Shown: one piece after another, positions 26,128-35,578 of the stretch
How positions within the stretch are numbered: the stretch's first letter is position 1
Layout: each line of letters begins with the position of its first letter
Origin: Paenibacillus sabuli
Lineage (GTDB): Bacteria; Bacillota; Bacilli; Paenibacillales; Paenibacillaceae
DNA length: 64,000 nucleotides
Assembly: GCF_014705605.1 (NCBI RefSeq)
Contig: NZ_JACXIZ010000007.1
Span: 62,001 to 126,000, forward strand
Reading direction: 5' to 3'
Notes under the pieces: generated by a model
Told to the model about the DNA's origin: nothing
What the model saw: the letters and a program-made list of their open reading frames with translations, nothing else
The model's database searches: none
Made by a program: the position numbers and the translations under genes

Positions 26128-28677
26128 TTATTCCGCGATAATCTCGAAGTAGCGGCCAAGCCAGTACGGCAGCAGGAAGACCGTGCCGGCCTCCATATCG
26201 CCTTTATTGTAATTGTAGTCCGGATTGGCGCCGCTCGTCTGGTCATCGGCCTCGAACGGATTGCTGTTGTGCTTGTGAATCCGACGCTCGTCCGGTGCCA
26301 GCGCATAATTGGTCTGCTTGTTCTCGTCGTCGCGATCGCCGGGCTCGATGTACAGCACATCCTGACGGTTGTACTGGGCCTGGAACGTGATCATGTATTC
26401 GCTGTAGCGGTTCAGATACCGCACGGCGGAGGCCAGATCGACGTCCGTCCGCTCCGGATGCGCCAGCTGATACAAGAAGGTGTAGAACGGATTCTCCTCG
26501 CGCACCTCATTGGTGTACCACTGGTCATAGACATCCACGATCTGCTGATGGCGACCTTCGTCTTCCTCCAGCATGATCAGGATGTAGACCGGGAACCAGC
26601 CGAGCTCCTCGTCGGAGTAGTTGATGTATTGCGTCCAGTCGTTGTGGATCGTCGCATTGGCATTGCTGCCGTACTCCTCGATCGTATCGCGCGTCACGAT
26701 CGTGTTGTCATGATCGCTGTAGGCATTGGTCGCCTGACGGACGAGACGGCGTTCGATGTACTCCCCGGCCATCTCGATGTAACCCTTGCCGTTGACGAAC
26801 GGCTCCTCCGTGCTATAGCTGTCCGCAAAGGCGAGATCGTACGCATCCTTGTACTTCTGCACCGTGTCCGGATAGCGCTCCGCCGTGACGTGAATCGCCG
26901 TCTTGAGCGCAGCCATCACCTCGAGCGCGTTGAGCGGTCCGTCCTCATAGCCGTAGGAGAGCGCGTCGTCGCCGTTCTCGTCGACACCGACACCTGCCGC
27001 CCATTCGTCCTGCTCCTGCATCACGCCGAGGCTGTCGTTGAAGTACTTGGCCAGCCAGCGCGACCACTGCGTCGACTTGCCGGTCGCATCCTCGATGTAA
27101 TAATGGTCGTCCTTGAGGATCAGCTCGGTCATGCGATGCGCCGCTTCCTCAATGTAGAACTTCAGCTCCTGCAGCTCCTCATCCTCGGCGTCGCCCACCA
27201 GGTATTCATACGCGGTGTAGAACAGCGCGTAGTGCCCGATGACTTCGTCGGAGGACGTATCGGCCTTGTACACGATCTGATTCATGTCGACATGTCCGTC
27301 GACGAGCGCATACGCGGGGAACAGATCGTTGAAGAAGGTCGGAATCTGCTCGTACACCGGCGCGGTCAGCTGGAATAGCGGCTTGTTGTCCGGACCGGTC
27401 GTCTTGTCCTCGGCCGCCTCGGCGTTGTTGGTCGCCGCGGTAATGACCGGCATCACCTGATAGACCGGCTCGCCGTCCACCGTATCGACGATCGTCCGGA
27501 TGTCCGTGCCCAGCTTCTGCCCGTCCGGGCGCGTCGCGTTGAGCGCGTCGATCGCAGCCTGGCTCAGCCCCAGCCCGTTGTAGTTCATGACGTCGGTGCC
27601 GCCGCTCGGGAAGAGCCGGGAGCCGGTTTTCTTCTCCGCATCCTTCGTGACGCGGACGATCGAGTAGCCGATCGGCTCGGCGTCGTCGCGTTGCAGGCTC
27701 GGGATAATGCCGTTCGGGTTGACGGCCTCTTCGCCGACTACATGCTGGAACCAGAAGCCGTTTTTGCCCTGGAAGCCGTACACGGAGTCGCCGACGGTCG
27801 CCGCGTTGTCCTCGCTCGTCAGCATGTACGAGCGCGCCGGGAAGCCATTGCCCCGACCCGAGACGTAATCGAGCACCAGCACCGCCTTGGTGGCGCGCAT
27901 CGCCGCCGCGCGGGCCTCGTCCATCTCGGCCTGCTGGCTCGCCGTCGGCTCCGCGCCGTACTGCTCCTGCAGGGAACGGTAGCGGAAGATCTCGCCCATG
28001 GCGTACATCGCCGTCCACAGGCCGTCATTGTCGGACGTGCTCGGCACCGAGGAGAACACGCCGGTCTCCGAATTGTAGTCGATGAAGTCCTTGCCCGGAT
28101 CGGTCTCGGTAAAGGTAAAGTCGCTGCTCGACACCATGCCGAAGCGATCGTGCACATCCTCCACGATGCGCTCGTACTTGCCGGTCTTCTCCTGCAGCGT
28201 CATCTCCGGCATCGCGATATGCGTCACGCCGCTGGCCGTCTCGACCCAGATGCCGCCGGCGCCGTCTGCAGCCAGGCCGGTCACATGATCGTCGCCGCCG
28301 TACAGATAGCGGGGACCTGCGAAGTACTGCACGATATCGCGCGTATCCGGCGCCGTGAAGTCGACGCGCTGCAGCCCCGTCTCCGTACCGATCCAGTATA
28401 CGCCGTCCTCATCCTGCAGCGCGGCCGTCACATCGGAGGTCGTCGCCACCGGCAGGAACGCCAGATCCTGCACCTCCCGCACCCAGCCGATCTTGTCCGG
28501 GATCGAGGCAGAGCCGGCCTTGTAGTAGGTCACTTCCTTCGTCTGGACCGCTTCGAGCTGCACGGTATCGTAGGCCGCACCGGGCAGCTTGGCCGCCAGT
28601 GCGGTAAGCGGCGCGCTCACCAACAATGTGGTGGTCAGTGCCAGCGACACGACCATCCGTTTTCTCATTTTGGACAT
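26128..28677 (-). CDS. Large secreted protein with propeller-type N-terminal part and helical C-terminal part
   Basis: 849 residues with a Sec signal peptide (VVSLALTTTLLVSAPLTALAA). Residues about 75-150 carry beta-propeller repeats of the two-component-regulator type (LQDEDGVYWIGTETGLQRV; LAADGAGGIWVETASGVTHI). The rest is mostly helical with aromatic-rich segments (DNDGLWTAMYAMGEIFRY; WSRWLAKYFNDSLGVMQ; LGWFPVYILIMLEEDEG; FLLPYWLGRYFEIIAE), suggestive of an alpha/alpha barrel as in some polysaccharide-active enzymes. I do not recognise a catalytic motif and assign no reaction. It follows the SLH-domain gene by 15 bases, hence one operon. Confidence 0.8.
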   Translation of the reverse strand: MSKMRKRMVVSLALTTTLLVSAPLTALAAKLPGAAYDTVQLEAVQTKEVTYYKAGSASIPDKIGWVREVQDLAFLPVATTSDVTAALQDEDGVYWIGTETGLQRVDFTAPDTRDIVQYFAGPRYLYGGDDHVTGLAADGAGGIWVETASGVTHIAMPEMTLQEKTGKYERIVEDVHDRFGMVSSSDFTFTETDPGKDFIDYNSETGVFSSVPSTSDNDGLWTAMYAMGEIFRYRSLQEQYGAEPTASQQAEMDEARAAAMRATKAVLVLDYVSGRGNGFPARSYMLTSEDNAATVGDSVYGFQGKNGFWFQHVVGEEAVNPNGIIPSLQRDDAEPIGYSIVRVTKDAEKKTGSRLFPSGGTDVMNYNGLGLSQAAIDALNATRPDGQKLGTDIRTIVDTVDGEPVYQVMPVITAATNNAEAAEDKTTGPDNKPLFQLTAPVYEQIPTFFNDLFPAYALVDGHVDMNQIVYKADTSSDEVIGHYALFYTAYEYLVGDAEDEELQELKFYIEEAAHRMTELILKDDHYYIEDATGKSTQWSRWLAKYFNDSLGVMQEQDEWAAGVGVDENGDDALSYGYEDGPLNALEVMAALKTAIHVTAERYPDTVQKYKDAYDLAFADSYSTEEPFVNGKGYIEMAGEYIERRLVRQATNAYSDHDNTIVTRDTIEEYGSNANATIHNDWTQYINYSDEELGWFPVYILIMLEEDEGRHQQIVDVYDQWYTNEVREENPFYTFLYQLAHPERTDVDLASAVRYLNRYSEYMITFQAQYNRQDVLYIEPGDRDDENKQTNYALAPDERRIHKHNSNPFEADDQTSGANPDYNYNKGDMEAGTVFLLPYWLGRYFEIIAE

Positions 28678-28692
28678 CCGGAATCCTCCTCG

Positions 28693-30291
28693 TTACTGAT
28701 AGATATGCGATACGCCCGTCTCGGTAATGGCGAACACGCCGCGCGCGCCGTCGTCGATCAACAGCAGCACGCGATCATCCGCCAATTGCCTGCCCGCCGC
28801 GTCATAGGCGGTCATCCGATTCGTGGCCAGCTCGATGCGCGTCACGCCTTCGTCAGTGCCGAGCCACAGGACCTTGCGATCCACGCTCAGCACCGAGCTA
28901 TTGACGCCGCGCAGCGACGGGAAGATCGACGGCTTCACGGTGAATTCGTAATCGACAAAAGTCGCAGCATTGACCAGATCCGGCATCTCGACCTCCGGAT
29001 TGGCGATCGACGGCGTATAGGTCGGATCGCCGAGGAAGCCCAGGTACGTCTTGACCAGCCCTTCTGCGCCGTCGTCGGCCAGCTTGGCCGCGGCCTCTTC
29101 ATAGGTGTACAGCGCCGTCTTCCGGGCCGTTCCGGCTCCATTCCCTCCGTTCGATCCGCCGCTGGCAGGGTCTGATCCGGCTTCGTACCCCTGCGACACG
29201 GTCACACCGCCGATAACGACGGTCTGGCCGTCCAGTTTCAATGCCTCAGGCGTAATCTCCAGCACGATGCCGGAGGCCTGCACGACGGCCAGCTTGATCG
29301 TGCCCGAGCCGGCGATACTTGCCGCAGCCTTGCCGTACAGCGTACCGATCACGCTATCCGCATCCAGCACCAGCTTGCCGCCTGCGGTCAGCACGATCAC
29401 TTCGCCCGCCTCGGCGCCTTCGAATACGATCCGAACCGGACCGCCTGATTTGTTGACAATGACTGTGCCGATCTCGCTGTCGGTGATCACAATGCTGTTC
29501 ACGCCGCCGGCGCCGATGTACAGCGTGCCTGCAATCGTCGTGCCGCTGATCGTAAAGTCGCCTTCGCCGATGCCGGGAGCCAGGTAGACATCGCCGGTGA
29601 AGGCCGCGTCCTTCAAAGTGCCGCCCGCCGTATTGACGACGAGATTGCCCCCTGTCATGCCGCTGTGGATCGCGTCGTCCGCGATCAGCGCACCCATCGC
29701 ATTGTGAATCATCTTGATCGCCTCGGCGCGTGTGAGCGGCTTCGCCGGGAGATAGAGGCCGTCCGGCGTCCCGGCCACATAGCCGGCGTCCTTGAGCGCG
29801 TAGACCGCTGCATCCGCCCAGTCCGGGATCGCGTCATCGTCAGCGAACGGCACCGTCGCCGCAGCTGTCGCCTCCACTTGAAAAGCGCGAGCGAGCATGA
29901 CCGCCGCCTCGGCGCGCGTCACATGCCGCTGCGGCTCCACCAGAGCGCCGCCCGTCCCCTCCATGATGCCTGCTGCGGCAGCCTTGCGGATATCCGCCGC
30001 GTACCAGGCGCCTGCCGGCACATCGCGGAAGTCCGGCGCATCGTCCGCGATGTAGCCGAACACCCGATTCAGCATCGCCGCCAGCTCCGCCCGCGTAACG
30101 TTGCGGCCGGGCTCAATTTCGCCGTTCGCGTTGCCCTGCAGCAGCCCGTTGCTTTTCCAATACGCGATCTCCGAGGCCGCCCAGTCCGGCATCCGCTCCG
30201 GTGCGGCAGCCGCGGTCACACCCGCCCACACGGCGCAGACGATCAGCATGGCCGCGAGCATGATGCTTGTACGTTTTAAATGAATCCCCAT
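28693..30291 (-). CDS. SLH-domain cell-surface protein with beta-solenoid and propeller end
   Basis: 532 residues. A signal peptide is followed by three S-layer homology domains (residues about 35-200: WASEIAYWKSNGLLQG, RAELAAMLNRVFGY and similar) that bind pyruvylated cell-wall polymer. Then comes a stretch of short Gly/Val/Ile repeats (about 205-360: GGTLKDAAFTGDVYLAPG, GTLYIGAGGVNSIVITDSEIGTVIVNKSGG), a likely beta-solenoid. The last 75 residues hold propeller repeats (VLWLGTDEGVTRIEL; GVFAITETGVSHIYQ) like those at the start of the next protein. The start follows AGAGGAGG. It is first in a two-gene operon under the promoter at 30456-30507. Confidence 0.85.
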   Translation of the reverse strand: MGIHLKRTSIMLAAMLIVCAVWAGVTAAAAPERMPDWAASEIAYWKSNGLLQGNANGEIEPGRNVTRAELAAMLNRVFGYIADDAPDFRDVPAGAWYAADIRKAAAAGIMEGTGGALVEPQRHVTRAEAAVMLARAFQVEATAAATVPFADDDAIPDWADAAVYALKDAGYVAGTPDGLYLPAKPLTRAEAIKMIHNAMGALIADDAIHSGMTGGNLVVNTAGGTLKDAAFTGDVYLAPGIGEGDFTISGTTIAGTLYIGAGGVNSIVITDSEIGTVIVNKSGGPVRIVFEGAEAGEVIVLTAGGKLVLDADSVIGTLYGKAAASIAGSGTIKLAVVQASGIVLEITPEALKLDGQTVVIGGVTVSQGYEAGSDPASGGSNGGNGAGTARKTALYTYEEAAAKLADDGAEGLVKTYLGFLGDPTYTPSIANPEVEMPDLVNAATFVDYEFTVKPSIFPSLRGVNSSVLSVDRKVLWLGTDEGVTRIELATNRMTAYDAAGRQLADDRVLLLIDDGARGVFAITETGVSHIYQ

Positions 30292-30455
30292 TGATAAGCC
30301 TCCTCTGGCATTGAATGCGTCTTGCCCTTTCTCTCTTCTGGCCCTGTCGATCGGTTACACGTTCGCCGCACTTGCGCTCGTCACACCTCCACCATGTAAG
30401 TTTCCCTTCCAAATGCATATGCCGCCAACAATCGACATCGCATGACAAATTGCCG

Positions 30456-30507
30456 ATTTGTAGTAACATATAGATCCATTCTATTTTTAGTCACAACGAG
30501 TTGTCAA
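30456..30507 (-). promoter_or_regulatory. Promoter of the SLH-protein operon with TGTTACTACAAAT motif
   Basis: On the minus strand TTGACA (30502-30507), an 18-base spacer and TAGAAT (30478-30483) form a strong promoter. Nine bases after the -10 box lies TGTTACTACAAAT (30456-30468). The divergent promoter has the same motif at the same distance, so a common regulator is likely. The rest of the 450-base gap between the divergent genes holds no gene. Confidence 0.75.
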
Positions 30508-30616
30508 TGCATTTTTCTGATCCGCTTCGCAATCCGAGAGGTGAAAGCAATTGATTTACATTCATTAAATCCTATATTACCGCTGCATTTTCAAATCATT
30601 GGATCCAAAAAATCAA

Positions 30617-30668
30617 TTGACATTTCCCATGTGGGAGGATTAAGATAAACTAAGTTGTTACTACAAAT
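30617..30668 (+). promoter_or_regulatory. Promoter of the SIS/GH84/importer operon with TGTTACTACAAAT motif
   Basis: TTGACA (30617-30622), an 18-base spacer and TAAGAT (30641-30646), then nine bases and TGTTACTACAAAT (30656-30668), the same arrangement as the divergent promoter. The motif is extended here to TTGTTA-8-TAACAA, an inverted repeat. TAACAAAGTC, which follows, also occurs in the kinase/GntR intergenic region near 25288. Confidence 0.75.
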
Positions 30669-30743
30669 TAACAAAGTCGTATATCGCAATTTGTGAGATG
30701 TGTGTCATGTGCAGGGACACAAGACTACAAAGGGGGAAGGAAT

Positions 30744-31478
30744 ATGCAGGCAGCAACCCGCTATTTGCAGCTCGTCCGCGCCCAGCTCGAGCAGGCCGCA
30801 CAGCAGCAAGAGGCGATCGGCGCGGCAGCCGGGCTCGTGGCCCGCGCCATCGGCGGCGGCGGGCTATGGCATCTGTTCGGCACCGGACATTCGCACCTGC
30901 TGGCGGAGGAGATGTTCTATCGGGCCGGCGGGCTCGCTGCGGTCAACCCGATCCTGGAAGAAGGGCTGATGCTGCACCGCGGCGCCGCGCAGAGCACGGC
31001 GCTGGAGCGGCTGGCGGGCCTCGCCGACGTCGTACTCGATCAACAGCCGACCTCGCCGGGCGATGCGCTGCTGATCGTCTCCAATTCGGGCCGCAATGCC
31101 GTGCCGATCGAGATGGCGCTGGCCGCCAGGCGCAAAGGAATAGCCGTCATCTCGCTGAGCAGCCTGCAGAGCGCAGCTGTCGTGACGTCGCGCCACGCTA
31201 GCGGCCGGCTGCTGCACGAGCTAGCCGACGTGGCGCTCGACAACATGACCGTGCCCGGCGATGCGGCGCTCGACATCGACGGCGTGGCGCAGCGGGTCTG
31301 CGCCACATCCACCGTGACCGGCGCCGCGCTGCTGCAAGCGGTAGCGGCCGCGGCGATCGAGCAGCTCGCCGCGGCGGGCGGCGCGCCGGCCGTGTTCGCC
31401 AGCAGCAACGGCGATGCCGGCGATGCGCACAACCGGGCGCTCATCCAGCGCTATAAGGGGGCCGTGCGGTGCCTGTAG
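30744..31478 (+). CDS. SIS-domain sugar isomerase-like protein (UPF0309 type)
   Basis: 244 residues with a sugar isomerase fold. The sugar-phosphate loop region is HLFGTGHSHLLAEEMFYRAGG, followed by VNPILEEGLMLH and the LLIVSNSGRNAVPIEMALAARRKG strand-loop typical of SIS domains. Such proteins act on amino-sugar phosphates (isomerase, etherase or sensor roles). The start at 30744 follows AAAGGGGGAAGGA by the right distance; the frame is open from 30693 without signal. It is first in a plus-strand operon and overlaps the GH84 gene. Confidence 0.85.
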   Translation: MQAATRYLQLVRAQLEQAAQQQEAIGAAAGLVARAIGGGGLWHLFGTGHSHLLAEEMFYRAGGLAAVNPILEEGLMLHRGAAQSTALERLAGLADVVLDQQPTSPGDALLIVSNSGRNAVPIEMALAARRKGIAVISLSSLQSAAVVTSRHASGRLLHELADVALDNMTVPGDAALDIDGVAQRVCATSTVTGAALLQAVAAAAIEQLAAAGGAPAVFASSNGDAGDAHNRALIQRYKGAVRCL

Positions 31479-33157
31479 CGTGGACGATTCATTGCCATGA
31501 TGAGGAGCTGCGGCAGGCGGCGCAGGACTGGCTCGCGCAAGCGCAGCTATCGGGAGCGCCGCTGCCGCAGGCGGGCGAGCTCCTCGTGCGCATCGTGCGC
31601 GAGCCCGTGGAGCCGCCTTCGTGCGCCGACGCAGCCTCCGCCGCGCTCGCGGCGCACGAAGGCTATGCGCTCGTCACCAGCGGCCGGCCGCCTCGGGCCG
31701 AGGCGCAGATCGGCTGCGGCGGTCGGCGCGGGCTCTATTACGCCCTGGAGGAGCTGCGGCAGCTGGCCGGCGCGGCGCACTGGCGCGAAGTGCGGCAGCG
31801 CACCGCGCCGCGCTTCCCCGTCCGGGGCATCGTGGAGGGCTTCTACGGCCCGCCGTGGACCGCCGCGCAGCGGCTGGAGATGCTGGCGTACATCGCAGCC
31901 CGCCGGATGAATACCTATGTGTACGCGCCCAAGGACGACCCGTACCACCGCTCCTGGTGGCGGGAGCCTTACGACGGCCCGGCGCTGGAACAACTGGCCG
32001 CGCTGCTGGCGCGCGCGCAGGAGCTGGCGCTCGACTTCGTCTACTGCTTGTCTCCCGGTCTCTCCATGCGCTATGCCGCCGACGAGGACTACCGCGCGCT
32101 GCTGACCAAGACGCGGCAGCTGTTCGATCTGGGCGTGCGCCGCTTCGGGCTGCTGCTCGACGACATTCCGCCCCGGCTGCAGCACCGGATGGATGTCGAC
32201 GCCTTCCCCGATCTGACGAGTGCCCAGATCGCGCTGATCCGCCGCTATTACGCCGATCTGCTGGCCTGGGATCCCGCGATCCGGCTCGTCGTCTGTCCGA
32301 CCGGCTACTGGGGCAAGGGCGACGAGCCCGAGCTGGCGGCGCTCGGGGCGGGCATCGATCCGCGAATCGATCTGTTCTGGACGGGGCGCAACATCTGCTC
32401 CCAGGAGCTGACGCTGGCCGAGGCGGCGCTATTCAGCCGCTCGGCCCACCGTCCGCCGCTGTACTGGGACAATTATCCGGTGAACGATATGGCGATGACC
32501 TGCGAGATGCATATCGGCCCGTATCGTCTGCGCGACCGTCATCTGTACCGCTTCAGCCGCGGCATCATCGCCAATGTCATGCCGTATGCCGCATGCTCGC
32601 GGCTGCCGCTGGCCACGATCGCCGACTACGCCTGGGACCCGGAGGGCTATGATCCCGAAGCCAGCTGGCAGGCGGCGCTCGCCCGCAGCGTGCCGGATGA
32701 GCTGCAGCAGCCGCTGGCGCTGCTGGCCGATAATGTGCGCGCCAGCTGCTTCGGTCCGCCGGAGTCGCCGGCGCTCGAGGAAGCGCTCGCCCGCAGCCTG
32801 TTCAACCGGCTGTATCAGCCGGAGGCCGGCGACTGGCGACTGGCGCTCGAGTCGCATCTGACGCGGCTCGCCGCCGCCGCCGACGCGCTGCGCGACCGTG
32901 CGTGCGAGCTGCCGCTGCTGGACGAGCTGCGGCCCTGGACCGAGCAGTTCGCGGGCGGCATCCGGCTGCTGCAGCAAGCGGCCGATTGTCTGGCCGCGCC
33001 TTCGGAGGCAACGTGCCGATTGCTGCGGGCGGCGCTCGACCATTACGAACGGCAGCAGCGGCATGCCCAGGTATTCGGCGATGTGCTCAGCGGATATGTC
33101 CTGGAGGTGTTGGCGCAATCTTCCACACCGACCACAACCAAAAACGAGGGGTGTTAA
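31469..33157 (+). CDS. GH84-type beta-N-acetylglucosaminidase
   Basis: 562 residues. An N-terminal small domain is followed by a TIM barrel starting FPVRGIVEGFYGPPWTAAQRLEML near residue 113 and MNTYVYAPKDDPYHRSWWREPY, both signatures of GH84 (O-GlcNAcase/NagJ). The catalytic aspartate pair is in FGLLLDDIPPR near 228-229, and YWDNYPVND and RFSRGIIANVMPYA follow. It removes N-acetylglucosamine by substrate-assisted hydrolysis. The absence of a signal peptide puts it in the cytoplasm. The GTG start overlaps the SIS gene end by ten bases. It likely trims imported GlcNAc-containing oligosaccharides. Confidence 0.9.
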   Translation: MPVAWTIHCHDEELRQAAQDWLAQAQLSGAPLPQAGELLVRIVREPVEPPSCADAASAALAAHEGYALVTSGRPPRAEAQIGCGGRRGLYYALEELRQLAGAAHWREVRQRTAPRFPVRGIVEGFYGPPWTAAQRLEMLAYIAARRMNTYVYAPKDDPYHRSWWREPYDGPALEQLAALLARAQELALDFVYCLSPGLSMRYAADEDYRALLTKTRQLFDLGVRRFGLLLDDIPPRLQHRMDVDAFPDLTSAQIALIRRYYADLLAWDPAIRLVVCPTGYWGKGDEPELAALGAGIDPRIDLFWTGRNICSQELTLAEAALFSRSAHRPPLYWDNYPVNDMAMTCEMHIGPYRLRDRHLYRFSRGIIANVMPYAACSRLPLATIADYAWDPEGYDPEASWQAALARSVPDELQQPLALLADNVRASCFGPPESPALEEALARSLFNRLYQPEAGDWRLALESHLTRLAAAADALRDRACELPLLDELRPWTEQFAGGIRLLQQAADCLAAPSEATCRLLRAALDHYERQQRHAQVFGDVLSGYVLEVLAQSSTPTTTKNEGC

Positions 33158-33160
33158 ACA

Positions 33161-34435
33161 ATGAAAAAATGGATCACCGGTTCAATGGCGCTAATGGTAG
33201 TCGGAAGTGTCGTCGCAGGCTGCGGCAATAATGAGGAGAGCGGCGGCGAGGACAAGGTGCTGCGCATCGCGATGGGCTCGCCCGGCGAAGCGATGATCGC
33301 GGTATGGGAAGAGATCGCAGACGAATTCGAAAGCGCCAATCCCGGCGTCACGGTCGAATACACGTTCCAGGACGACGATACCTACCAGACGGTCGGCCTG
33401 CCCAATCTGCTCAGCGGCAACAATGCACCGGATCTGTACTTCGAGTGGGCCGGCGAACGCCTCTACAACCGGATCAATGACGGCTTCGCCGCGGACATCA
33501 CGACTCAGCTCGAGGAGAGCGGCCTGGGCGACATGTTCGCCGAAGGCTCCTACAACGGCATGACGGTCGACGGCAAGACGTATATGATCCCGACCGCCGG
33601 CGACGTCACCAACGTCATCTTCTACAACAAGCAAGTATTCGACGAGCTCGGCATCGGCGAGCCGCAGACGTGGGCGGAATTCCTCGCCGCTTGCGAAGCG
33701 GTGAAGGCCTCCGGCATGACGCCGATCACCGTCGGCAACCTCGACCTGTGGACGGCCGGCAACTGGATCGGCCATCTCCTCTCGCGCGTCGTCGGCGAGG
33801 ACGCCTACAGCAATGCGCTCCAGCTCGAAGAGCCGTTCCAGTCGGACGACTTCGTCCAGGCGTACACCCTCGTGCAGGAGCTGTGGGACAGAGGCTACGT
33901 CAACGACAACATCAACGCCATCTCCGACAGCGAATCGGATATGCTCTTCCTCAACGGCCAGGCGGCGATGCACCCGATCGGCAGCTGGCTCGTGCCGACC
34001 GCGCTCGAGGAAGCGCCGGAGCTGGAGATGGGCTACTTCAACCTGCCGACCATCGAAGGCGGCAAGGGCGATCAGGGCAGCGTGATCGGCGTGCTCAACG
34101 GCATGGTCGTCAACGCCAAGTCGTCGATGACGGACGAGGCGATCGCCTTCATGCAGCTCTACAGCTCGGATGAATCGTCGGCCAAGCTGTCGGCCGCCGG
34201 CGCCGTGCCGATCACCACGACCGGGCTCGACCGCGACAACACGCCGGAGCTGTCGATCCGTCTGAACGATCTGCTCGCCGAGGCGCCGACGGTCGTCGCA
34301 CCGCCGGACACCGGCTACTCGATCGAGGTGGCCAATGCGCTCAACACCGCGACCTCGCAGGTCATCGGCGGCGCCAAATCGCCGGCGGACGCCTTGAAGC
34401 AGCTGGAAGAGACGGTCGCGCCGCTGAAAAAGTAA
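33161..34435 (+). CDS. Sugar-binding lipoprotein of the MalE/UgpB class
   Basis: 424 residues. A lipoprotein signal ends VVAGCGNN near residue 20. The mature part has the class-1 binding-protein pattern: WEEIADEFESANPGVTVEYTF, NLLSGNNAPDLYFEWAGER, YMIPTAGDVTNVIFYNKQVFDELGI and MHPIGSWLVPTALEE. It starts three bases after the GH84 stop and precedes two permease genes. Substrate is likely a GlcNAc-containing oligosaccharide given its neighbours; this is inference. Confidence 0.9.
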   Translation: MKKWITGSMALMVVGSVVAGCGNNEESGGEDKVLRIAMGSPGEAMIAVWEEIADEFESANPGVTVEYTFQDDDTYQTVGLPNLLSGNNAPDLYFEWAGERLYNRINDGFAADITTQLEESGLGDMFAEGSYNGMTVDGKTYMIPTAGDVTNVIFYNKQVFDELGIGEPQTWAEFLAACEAVKASGMTPITVGNLDLWTAGNWIGHLLSRVVGEDAYSNALQLEEPFQSDDFVQAYTLVQELWDRGYVNDNINAISDSESDMLFLNGQAAMHPIGSWLVPTALEEAPELEMGYFNLPTIEGGKGDQGSVIGVLNGMVVNAKSSMTDEAIAFMQLYSSDESSAKLSAAGAVPITTTGLDRDNTPELSIRLNDLLAEAPTVVAPPDTGYSIEVANALNTATSQVIGGAKSPADALKQLEETVAPLKK

Positions 34436-34562
34436 CACGCACACGCAGCACCATAGCGCCATTGTGTCATGCAAACGTCCGGGATCGGCAGTCCCCGCCT
34501 TGGACGAATCAGCGCCACCGCCTGCGAGGCGGAGCCGGCCGCACACTAGCCATTCCTGCCCC

Positions 34563-34599
34563 GCAGCGGCATGACCATGCGCGTCATGCCGCTGCGGCG
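34563..34599 (+). other. Perfect 15-base intercistronic hairpin between binding protein and permease
   Basis: CCGCAGCGGCATGAC (34563-34577) pairs perfectly with 34585-34599 around a seven-base loop, without a T tract. Such stems after binding-protein genes slow mRNA decay so that more binding protein than permease is made. It lies 30 bases before the permease start. Confidence 0.7.
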
Positions 34600-34628
34600 C
34601 GCTTCACTACCGGAAGGGAGGAATTCGA

Positions 34629-35501
34629 TTGCTTCGCAAAGCTTCACCGTACCTGTTCGCGCTGCCGGCCGTGCTCGTCTTTGCCTTCACCATTCTCGTG
34701 CCGATTGTCATGACCTTCGCGTTCAGCTTCTATGACTGGAACGGCTACGGCGAGATGCGCTTCATCGGGCTGGACAACTACGACCGCGCCTTGCACGACC
34801 GGATCTACCTCAGCTCGTACACCCATATCTTCATCTATATCGCTGCCACGGTAGTGCTGGAGGTGCTGGTCGGACTCGGACTGGCCGGCCTGATCACGAT
34901 GGGGCGCAAGGGCAGCAGCTTGTTCCGGGTGGCGCTGTTCACGCCGGTCATGCTGCCGATGATCGTCGTCTCGTTCTTGTGGCGCTTCGTCTACAATTCC
35001 GACTTCGGACTGATCAATACTGTGCTGCGCGCAGTCGGGCTGGACAGTTGGACCCAGGTGTGGCTGGGCAATCCCGACACCGCCCTGCTCGCCATCTGCT
35101 TCGTCTCGGGCTGGGTATACGCCGGGTTCTACATGACGATCTTCTATTCCGGTATCCAGCGCATCTCCAAGGACGTCTACGAATCGGCGTACCTGGATGG
35201 CGCGCACGAGGGCCATATCTTCTTCCGCATCAAGGTGCCGATGATCCGCGGTCTGGTCAAGACCGGCATCATGCTGTGCGTGCTGACCGGCTTCCAGTCA
35301 TTCGATCTGTTCTACGTCATGACCAACGGCGGCCCGTACAATTCCACCGAGATCGTGCCGACCTATCTGGTCAAGGTCGTCTTCTCGCACATGAGCACCG
35401 GCTACGGCTCCGCGCTGGCGGTCATTCTGACCCTCGTCATCGCCGCCCTCGGCCTGCTGGCCAACAAGCTGGGGCGCAAGGGCGATGCCCTGGAGTACTG
35501 A
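34629..35501 (+). CDS. Sugar ABC transporter permease, MalF/UgpA-like
   Basis: 290 residues. The first transmembrane segment (YLFALPAVLVFAFTILVPIVMTFAFSFYDW) starts directly at the N terminus, followed by further hydrophobic segments and the ATPase loop YESAYLDGAHEGHIFFRIKVPMI. The start is a TTG at 34629 with GGGAGG seven bases upstream. A 193-base gap with a hairpin separates it from the binding-protein gene. It forms the channel with the following permease. Confidence 0.9.
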   Translation: MLRKASPYLFALPAVLVFAFTILVPIVMTFAFSFYDWNGYGEMRFIGLDNYDRALHDRIYLSSYTHIFIYIAATVVLEVLVGLGLAGLITMGRKGSSLFRVALFTPVMLPMIVVSFLWRFVYNSDFGLINTVLRAVGLDSWTQVWLGNPDTALLAICFVSGWVYAGFYMTIFYSGIQRISKDVYESAYLDGAHEGHIFFRIKVPMIRGLVKTGIMLCVLTGFQSFDLFYVMTNGGPYNSTEIVPTYLVKVVFSHMSTGYGSALAVILTLVIAALGLLANKLGRKGDALEY

Positions 35502-35578
35502 CAGTCATGCCAATCTGGCGTATTGACGAACCGGCGTACGCATGATGGCATGCGATTCAAAAATGGAGGTGCCTACTC

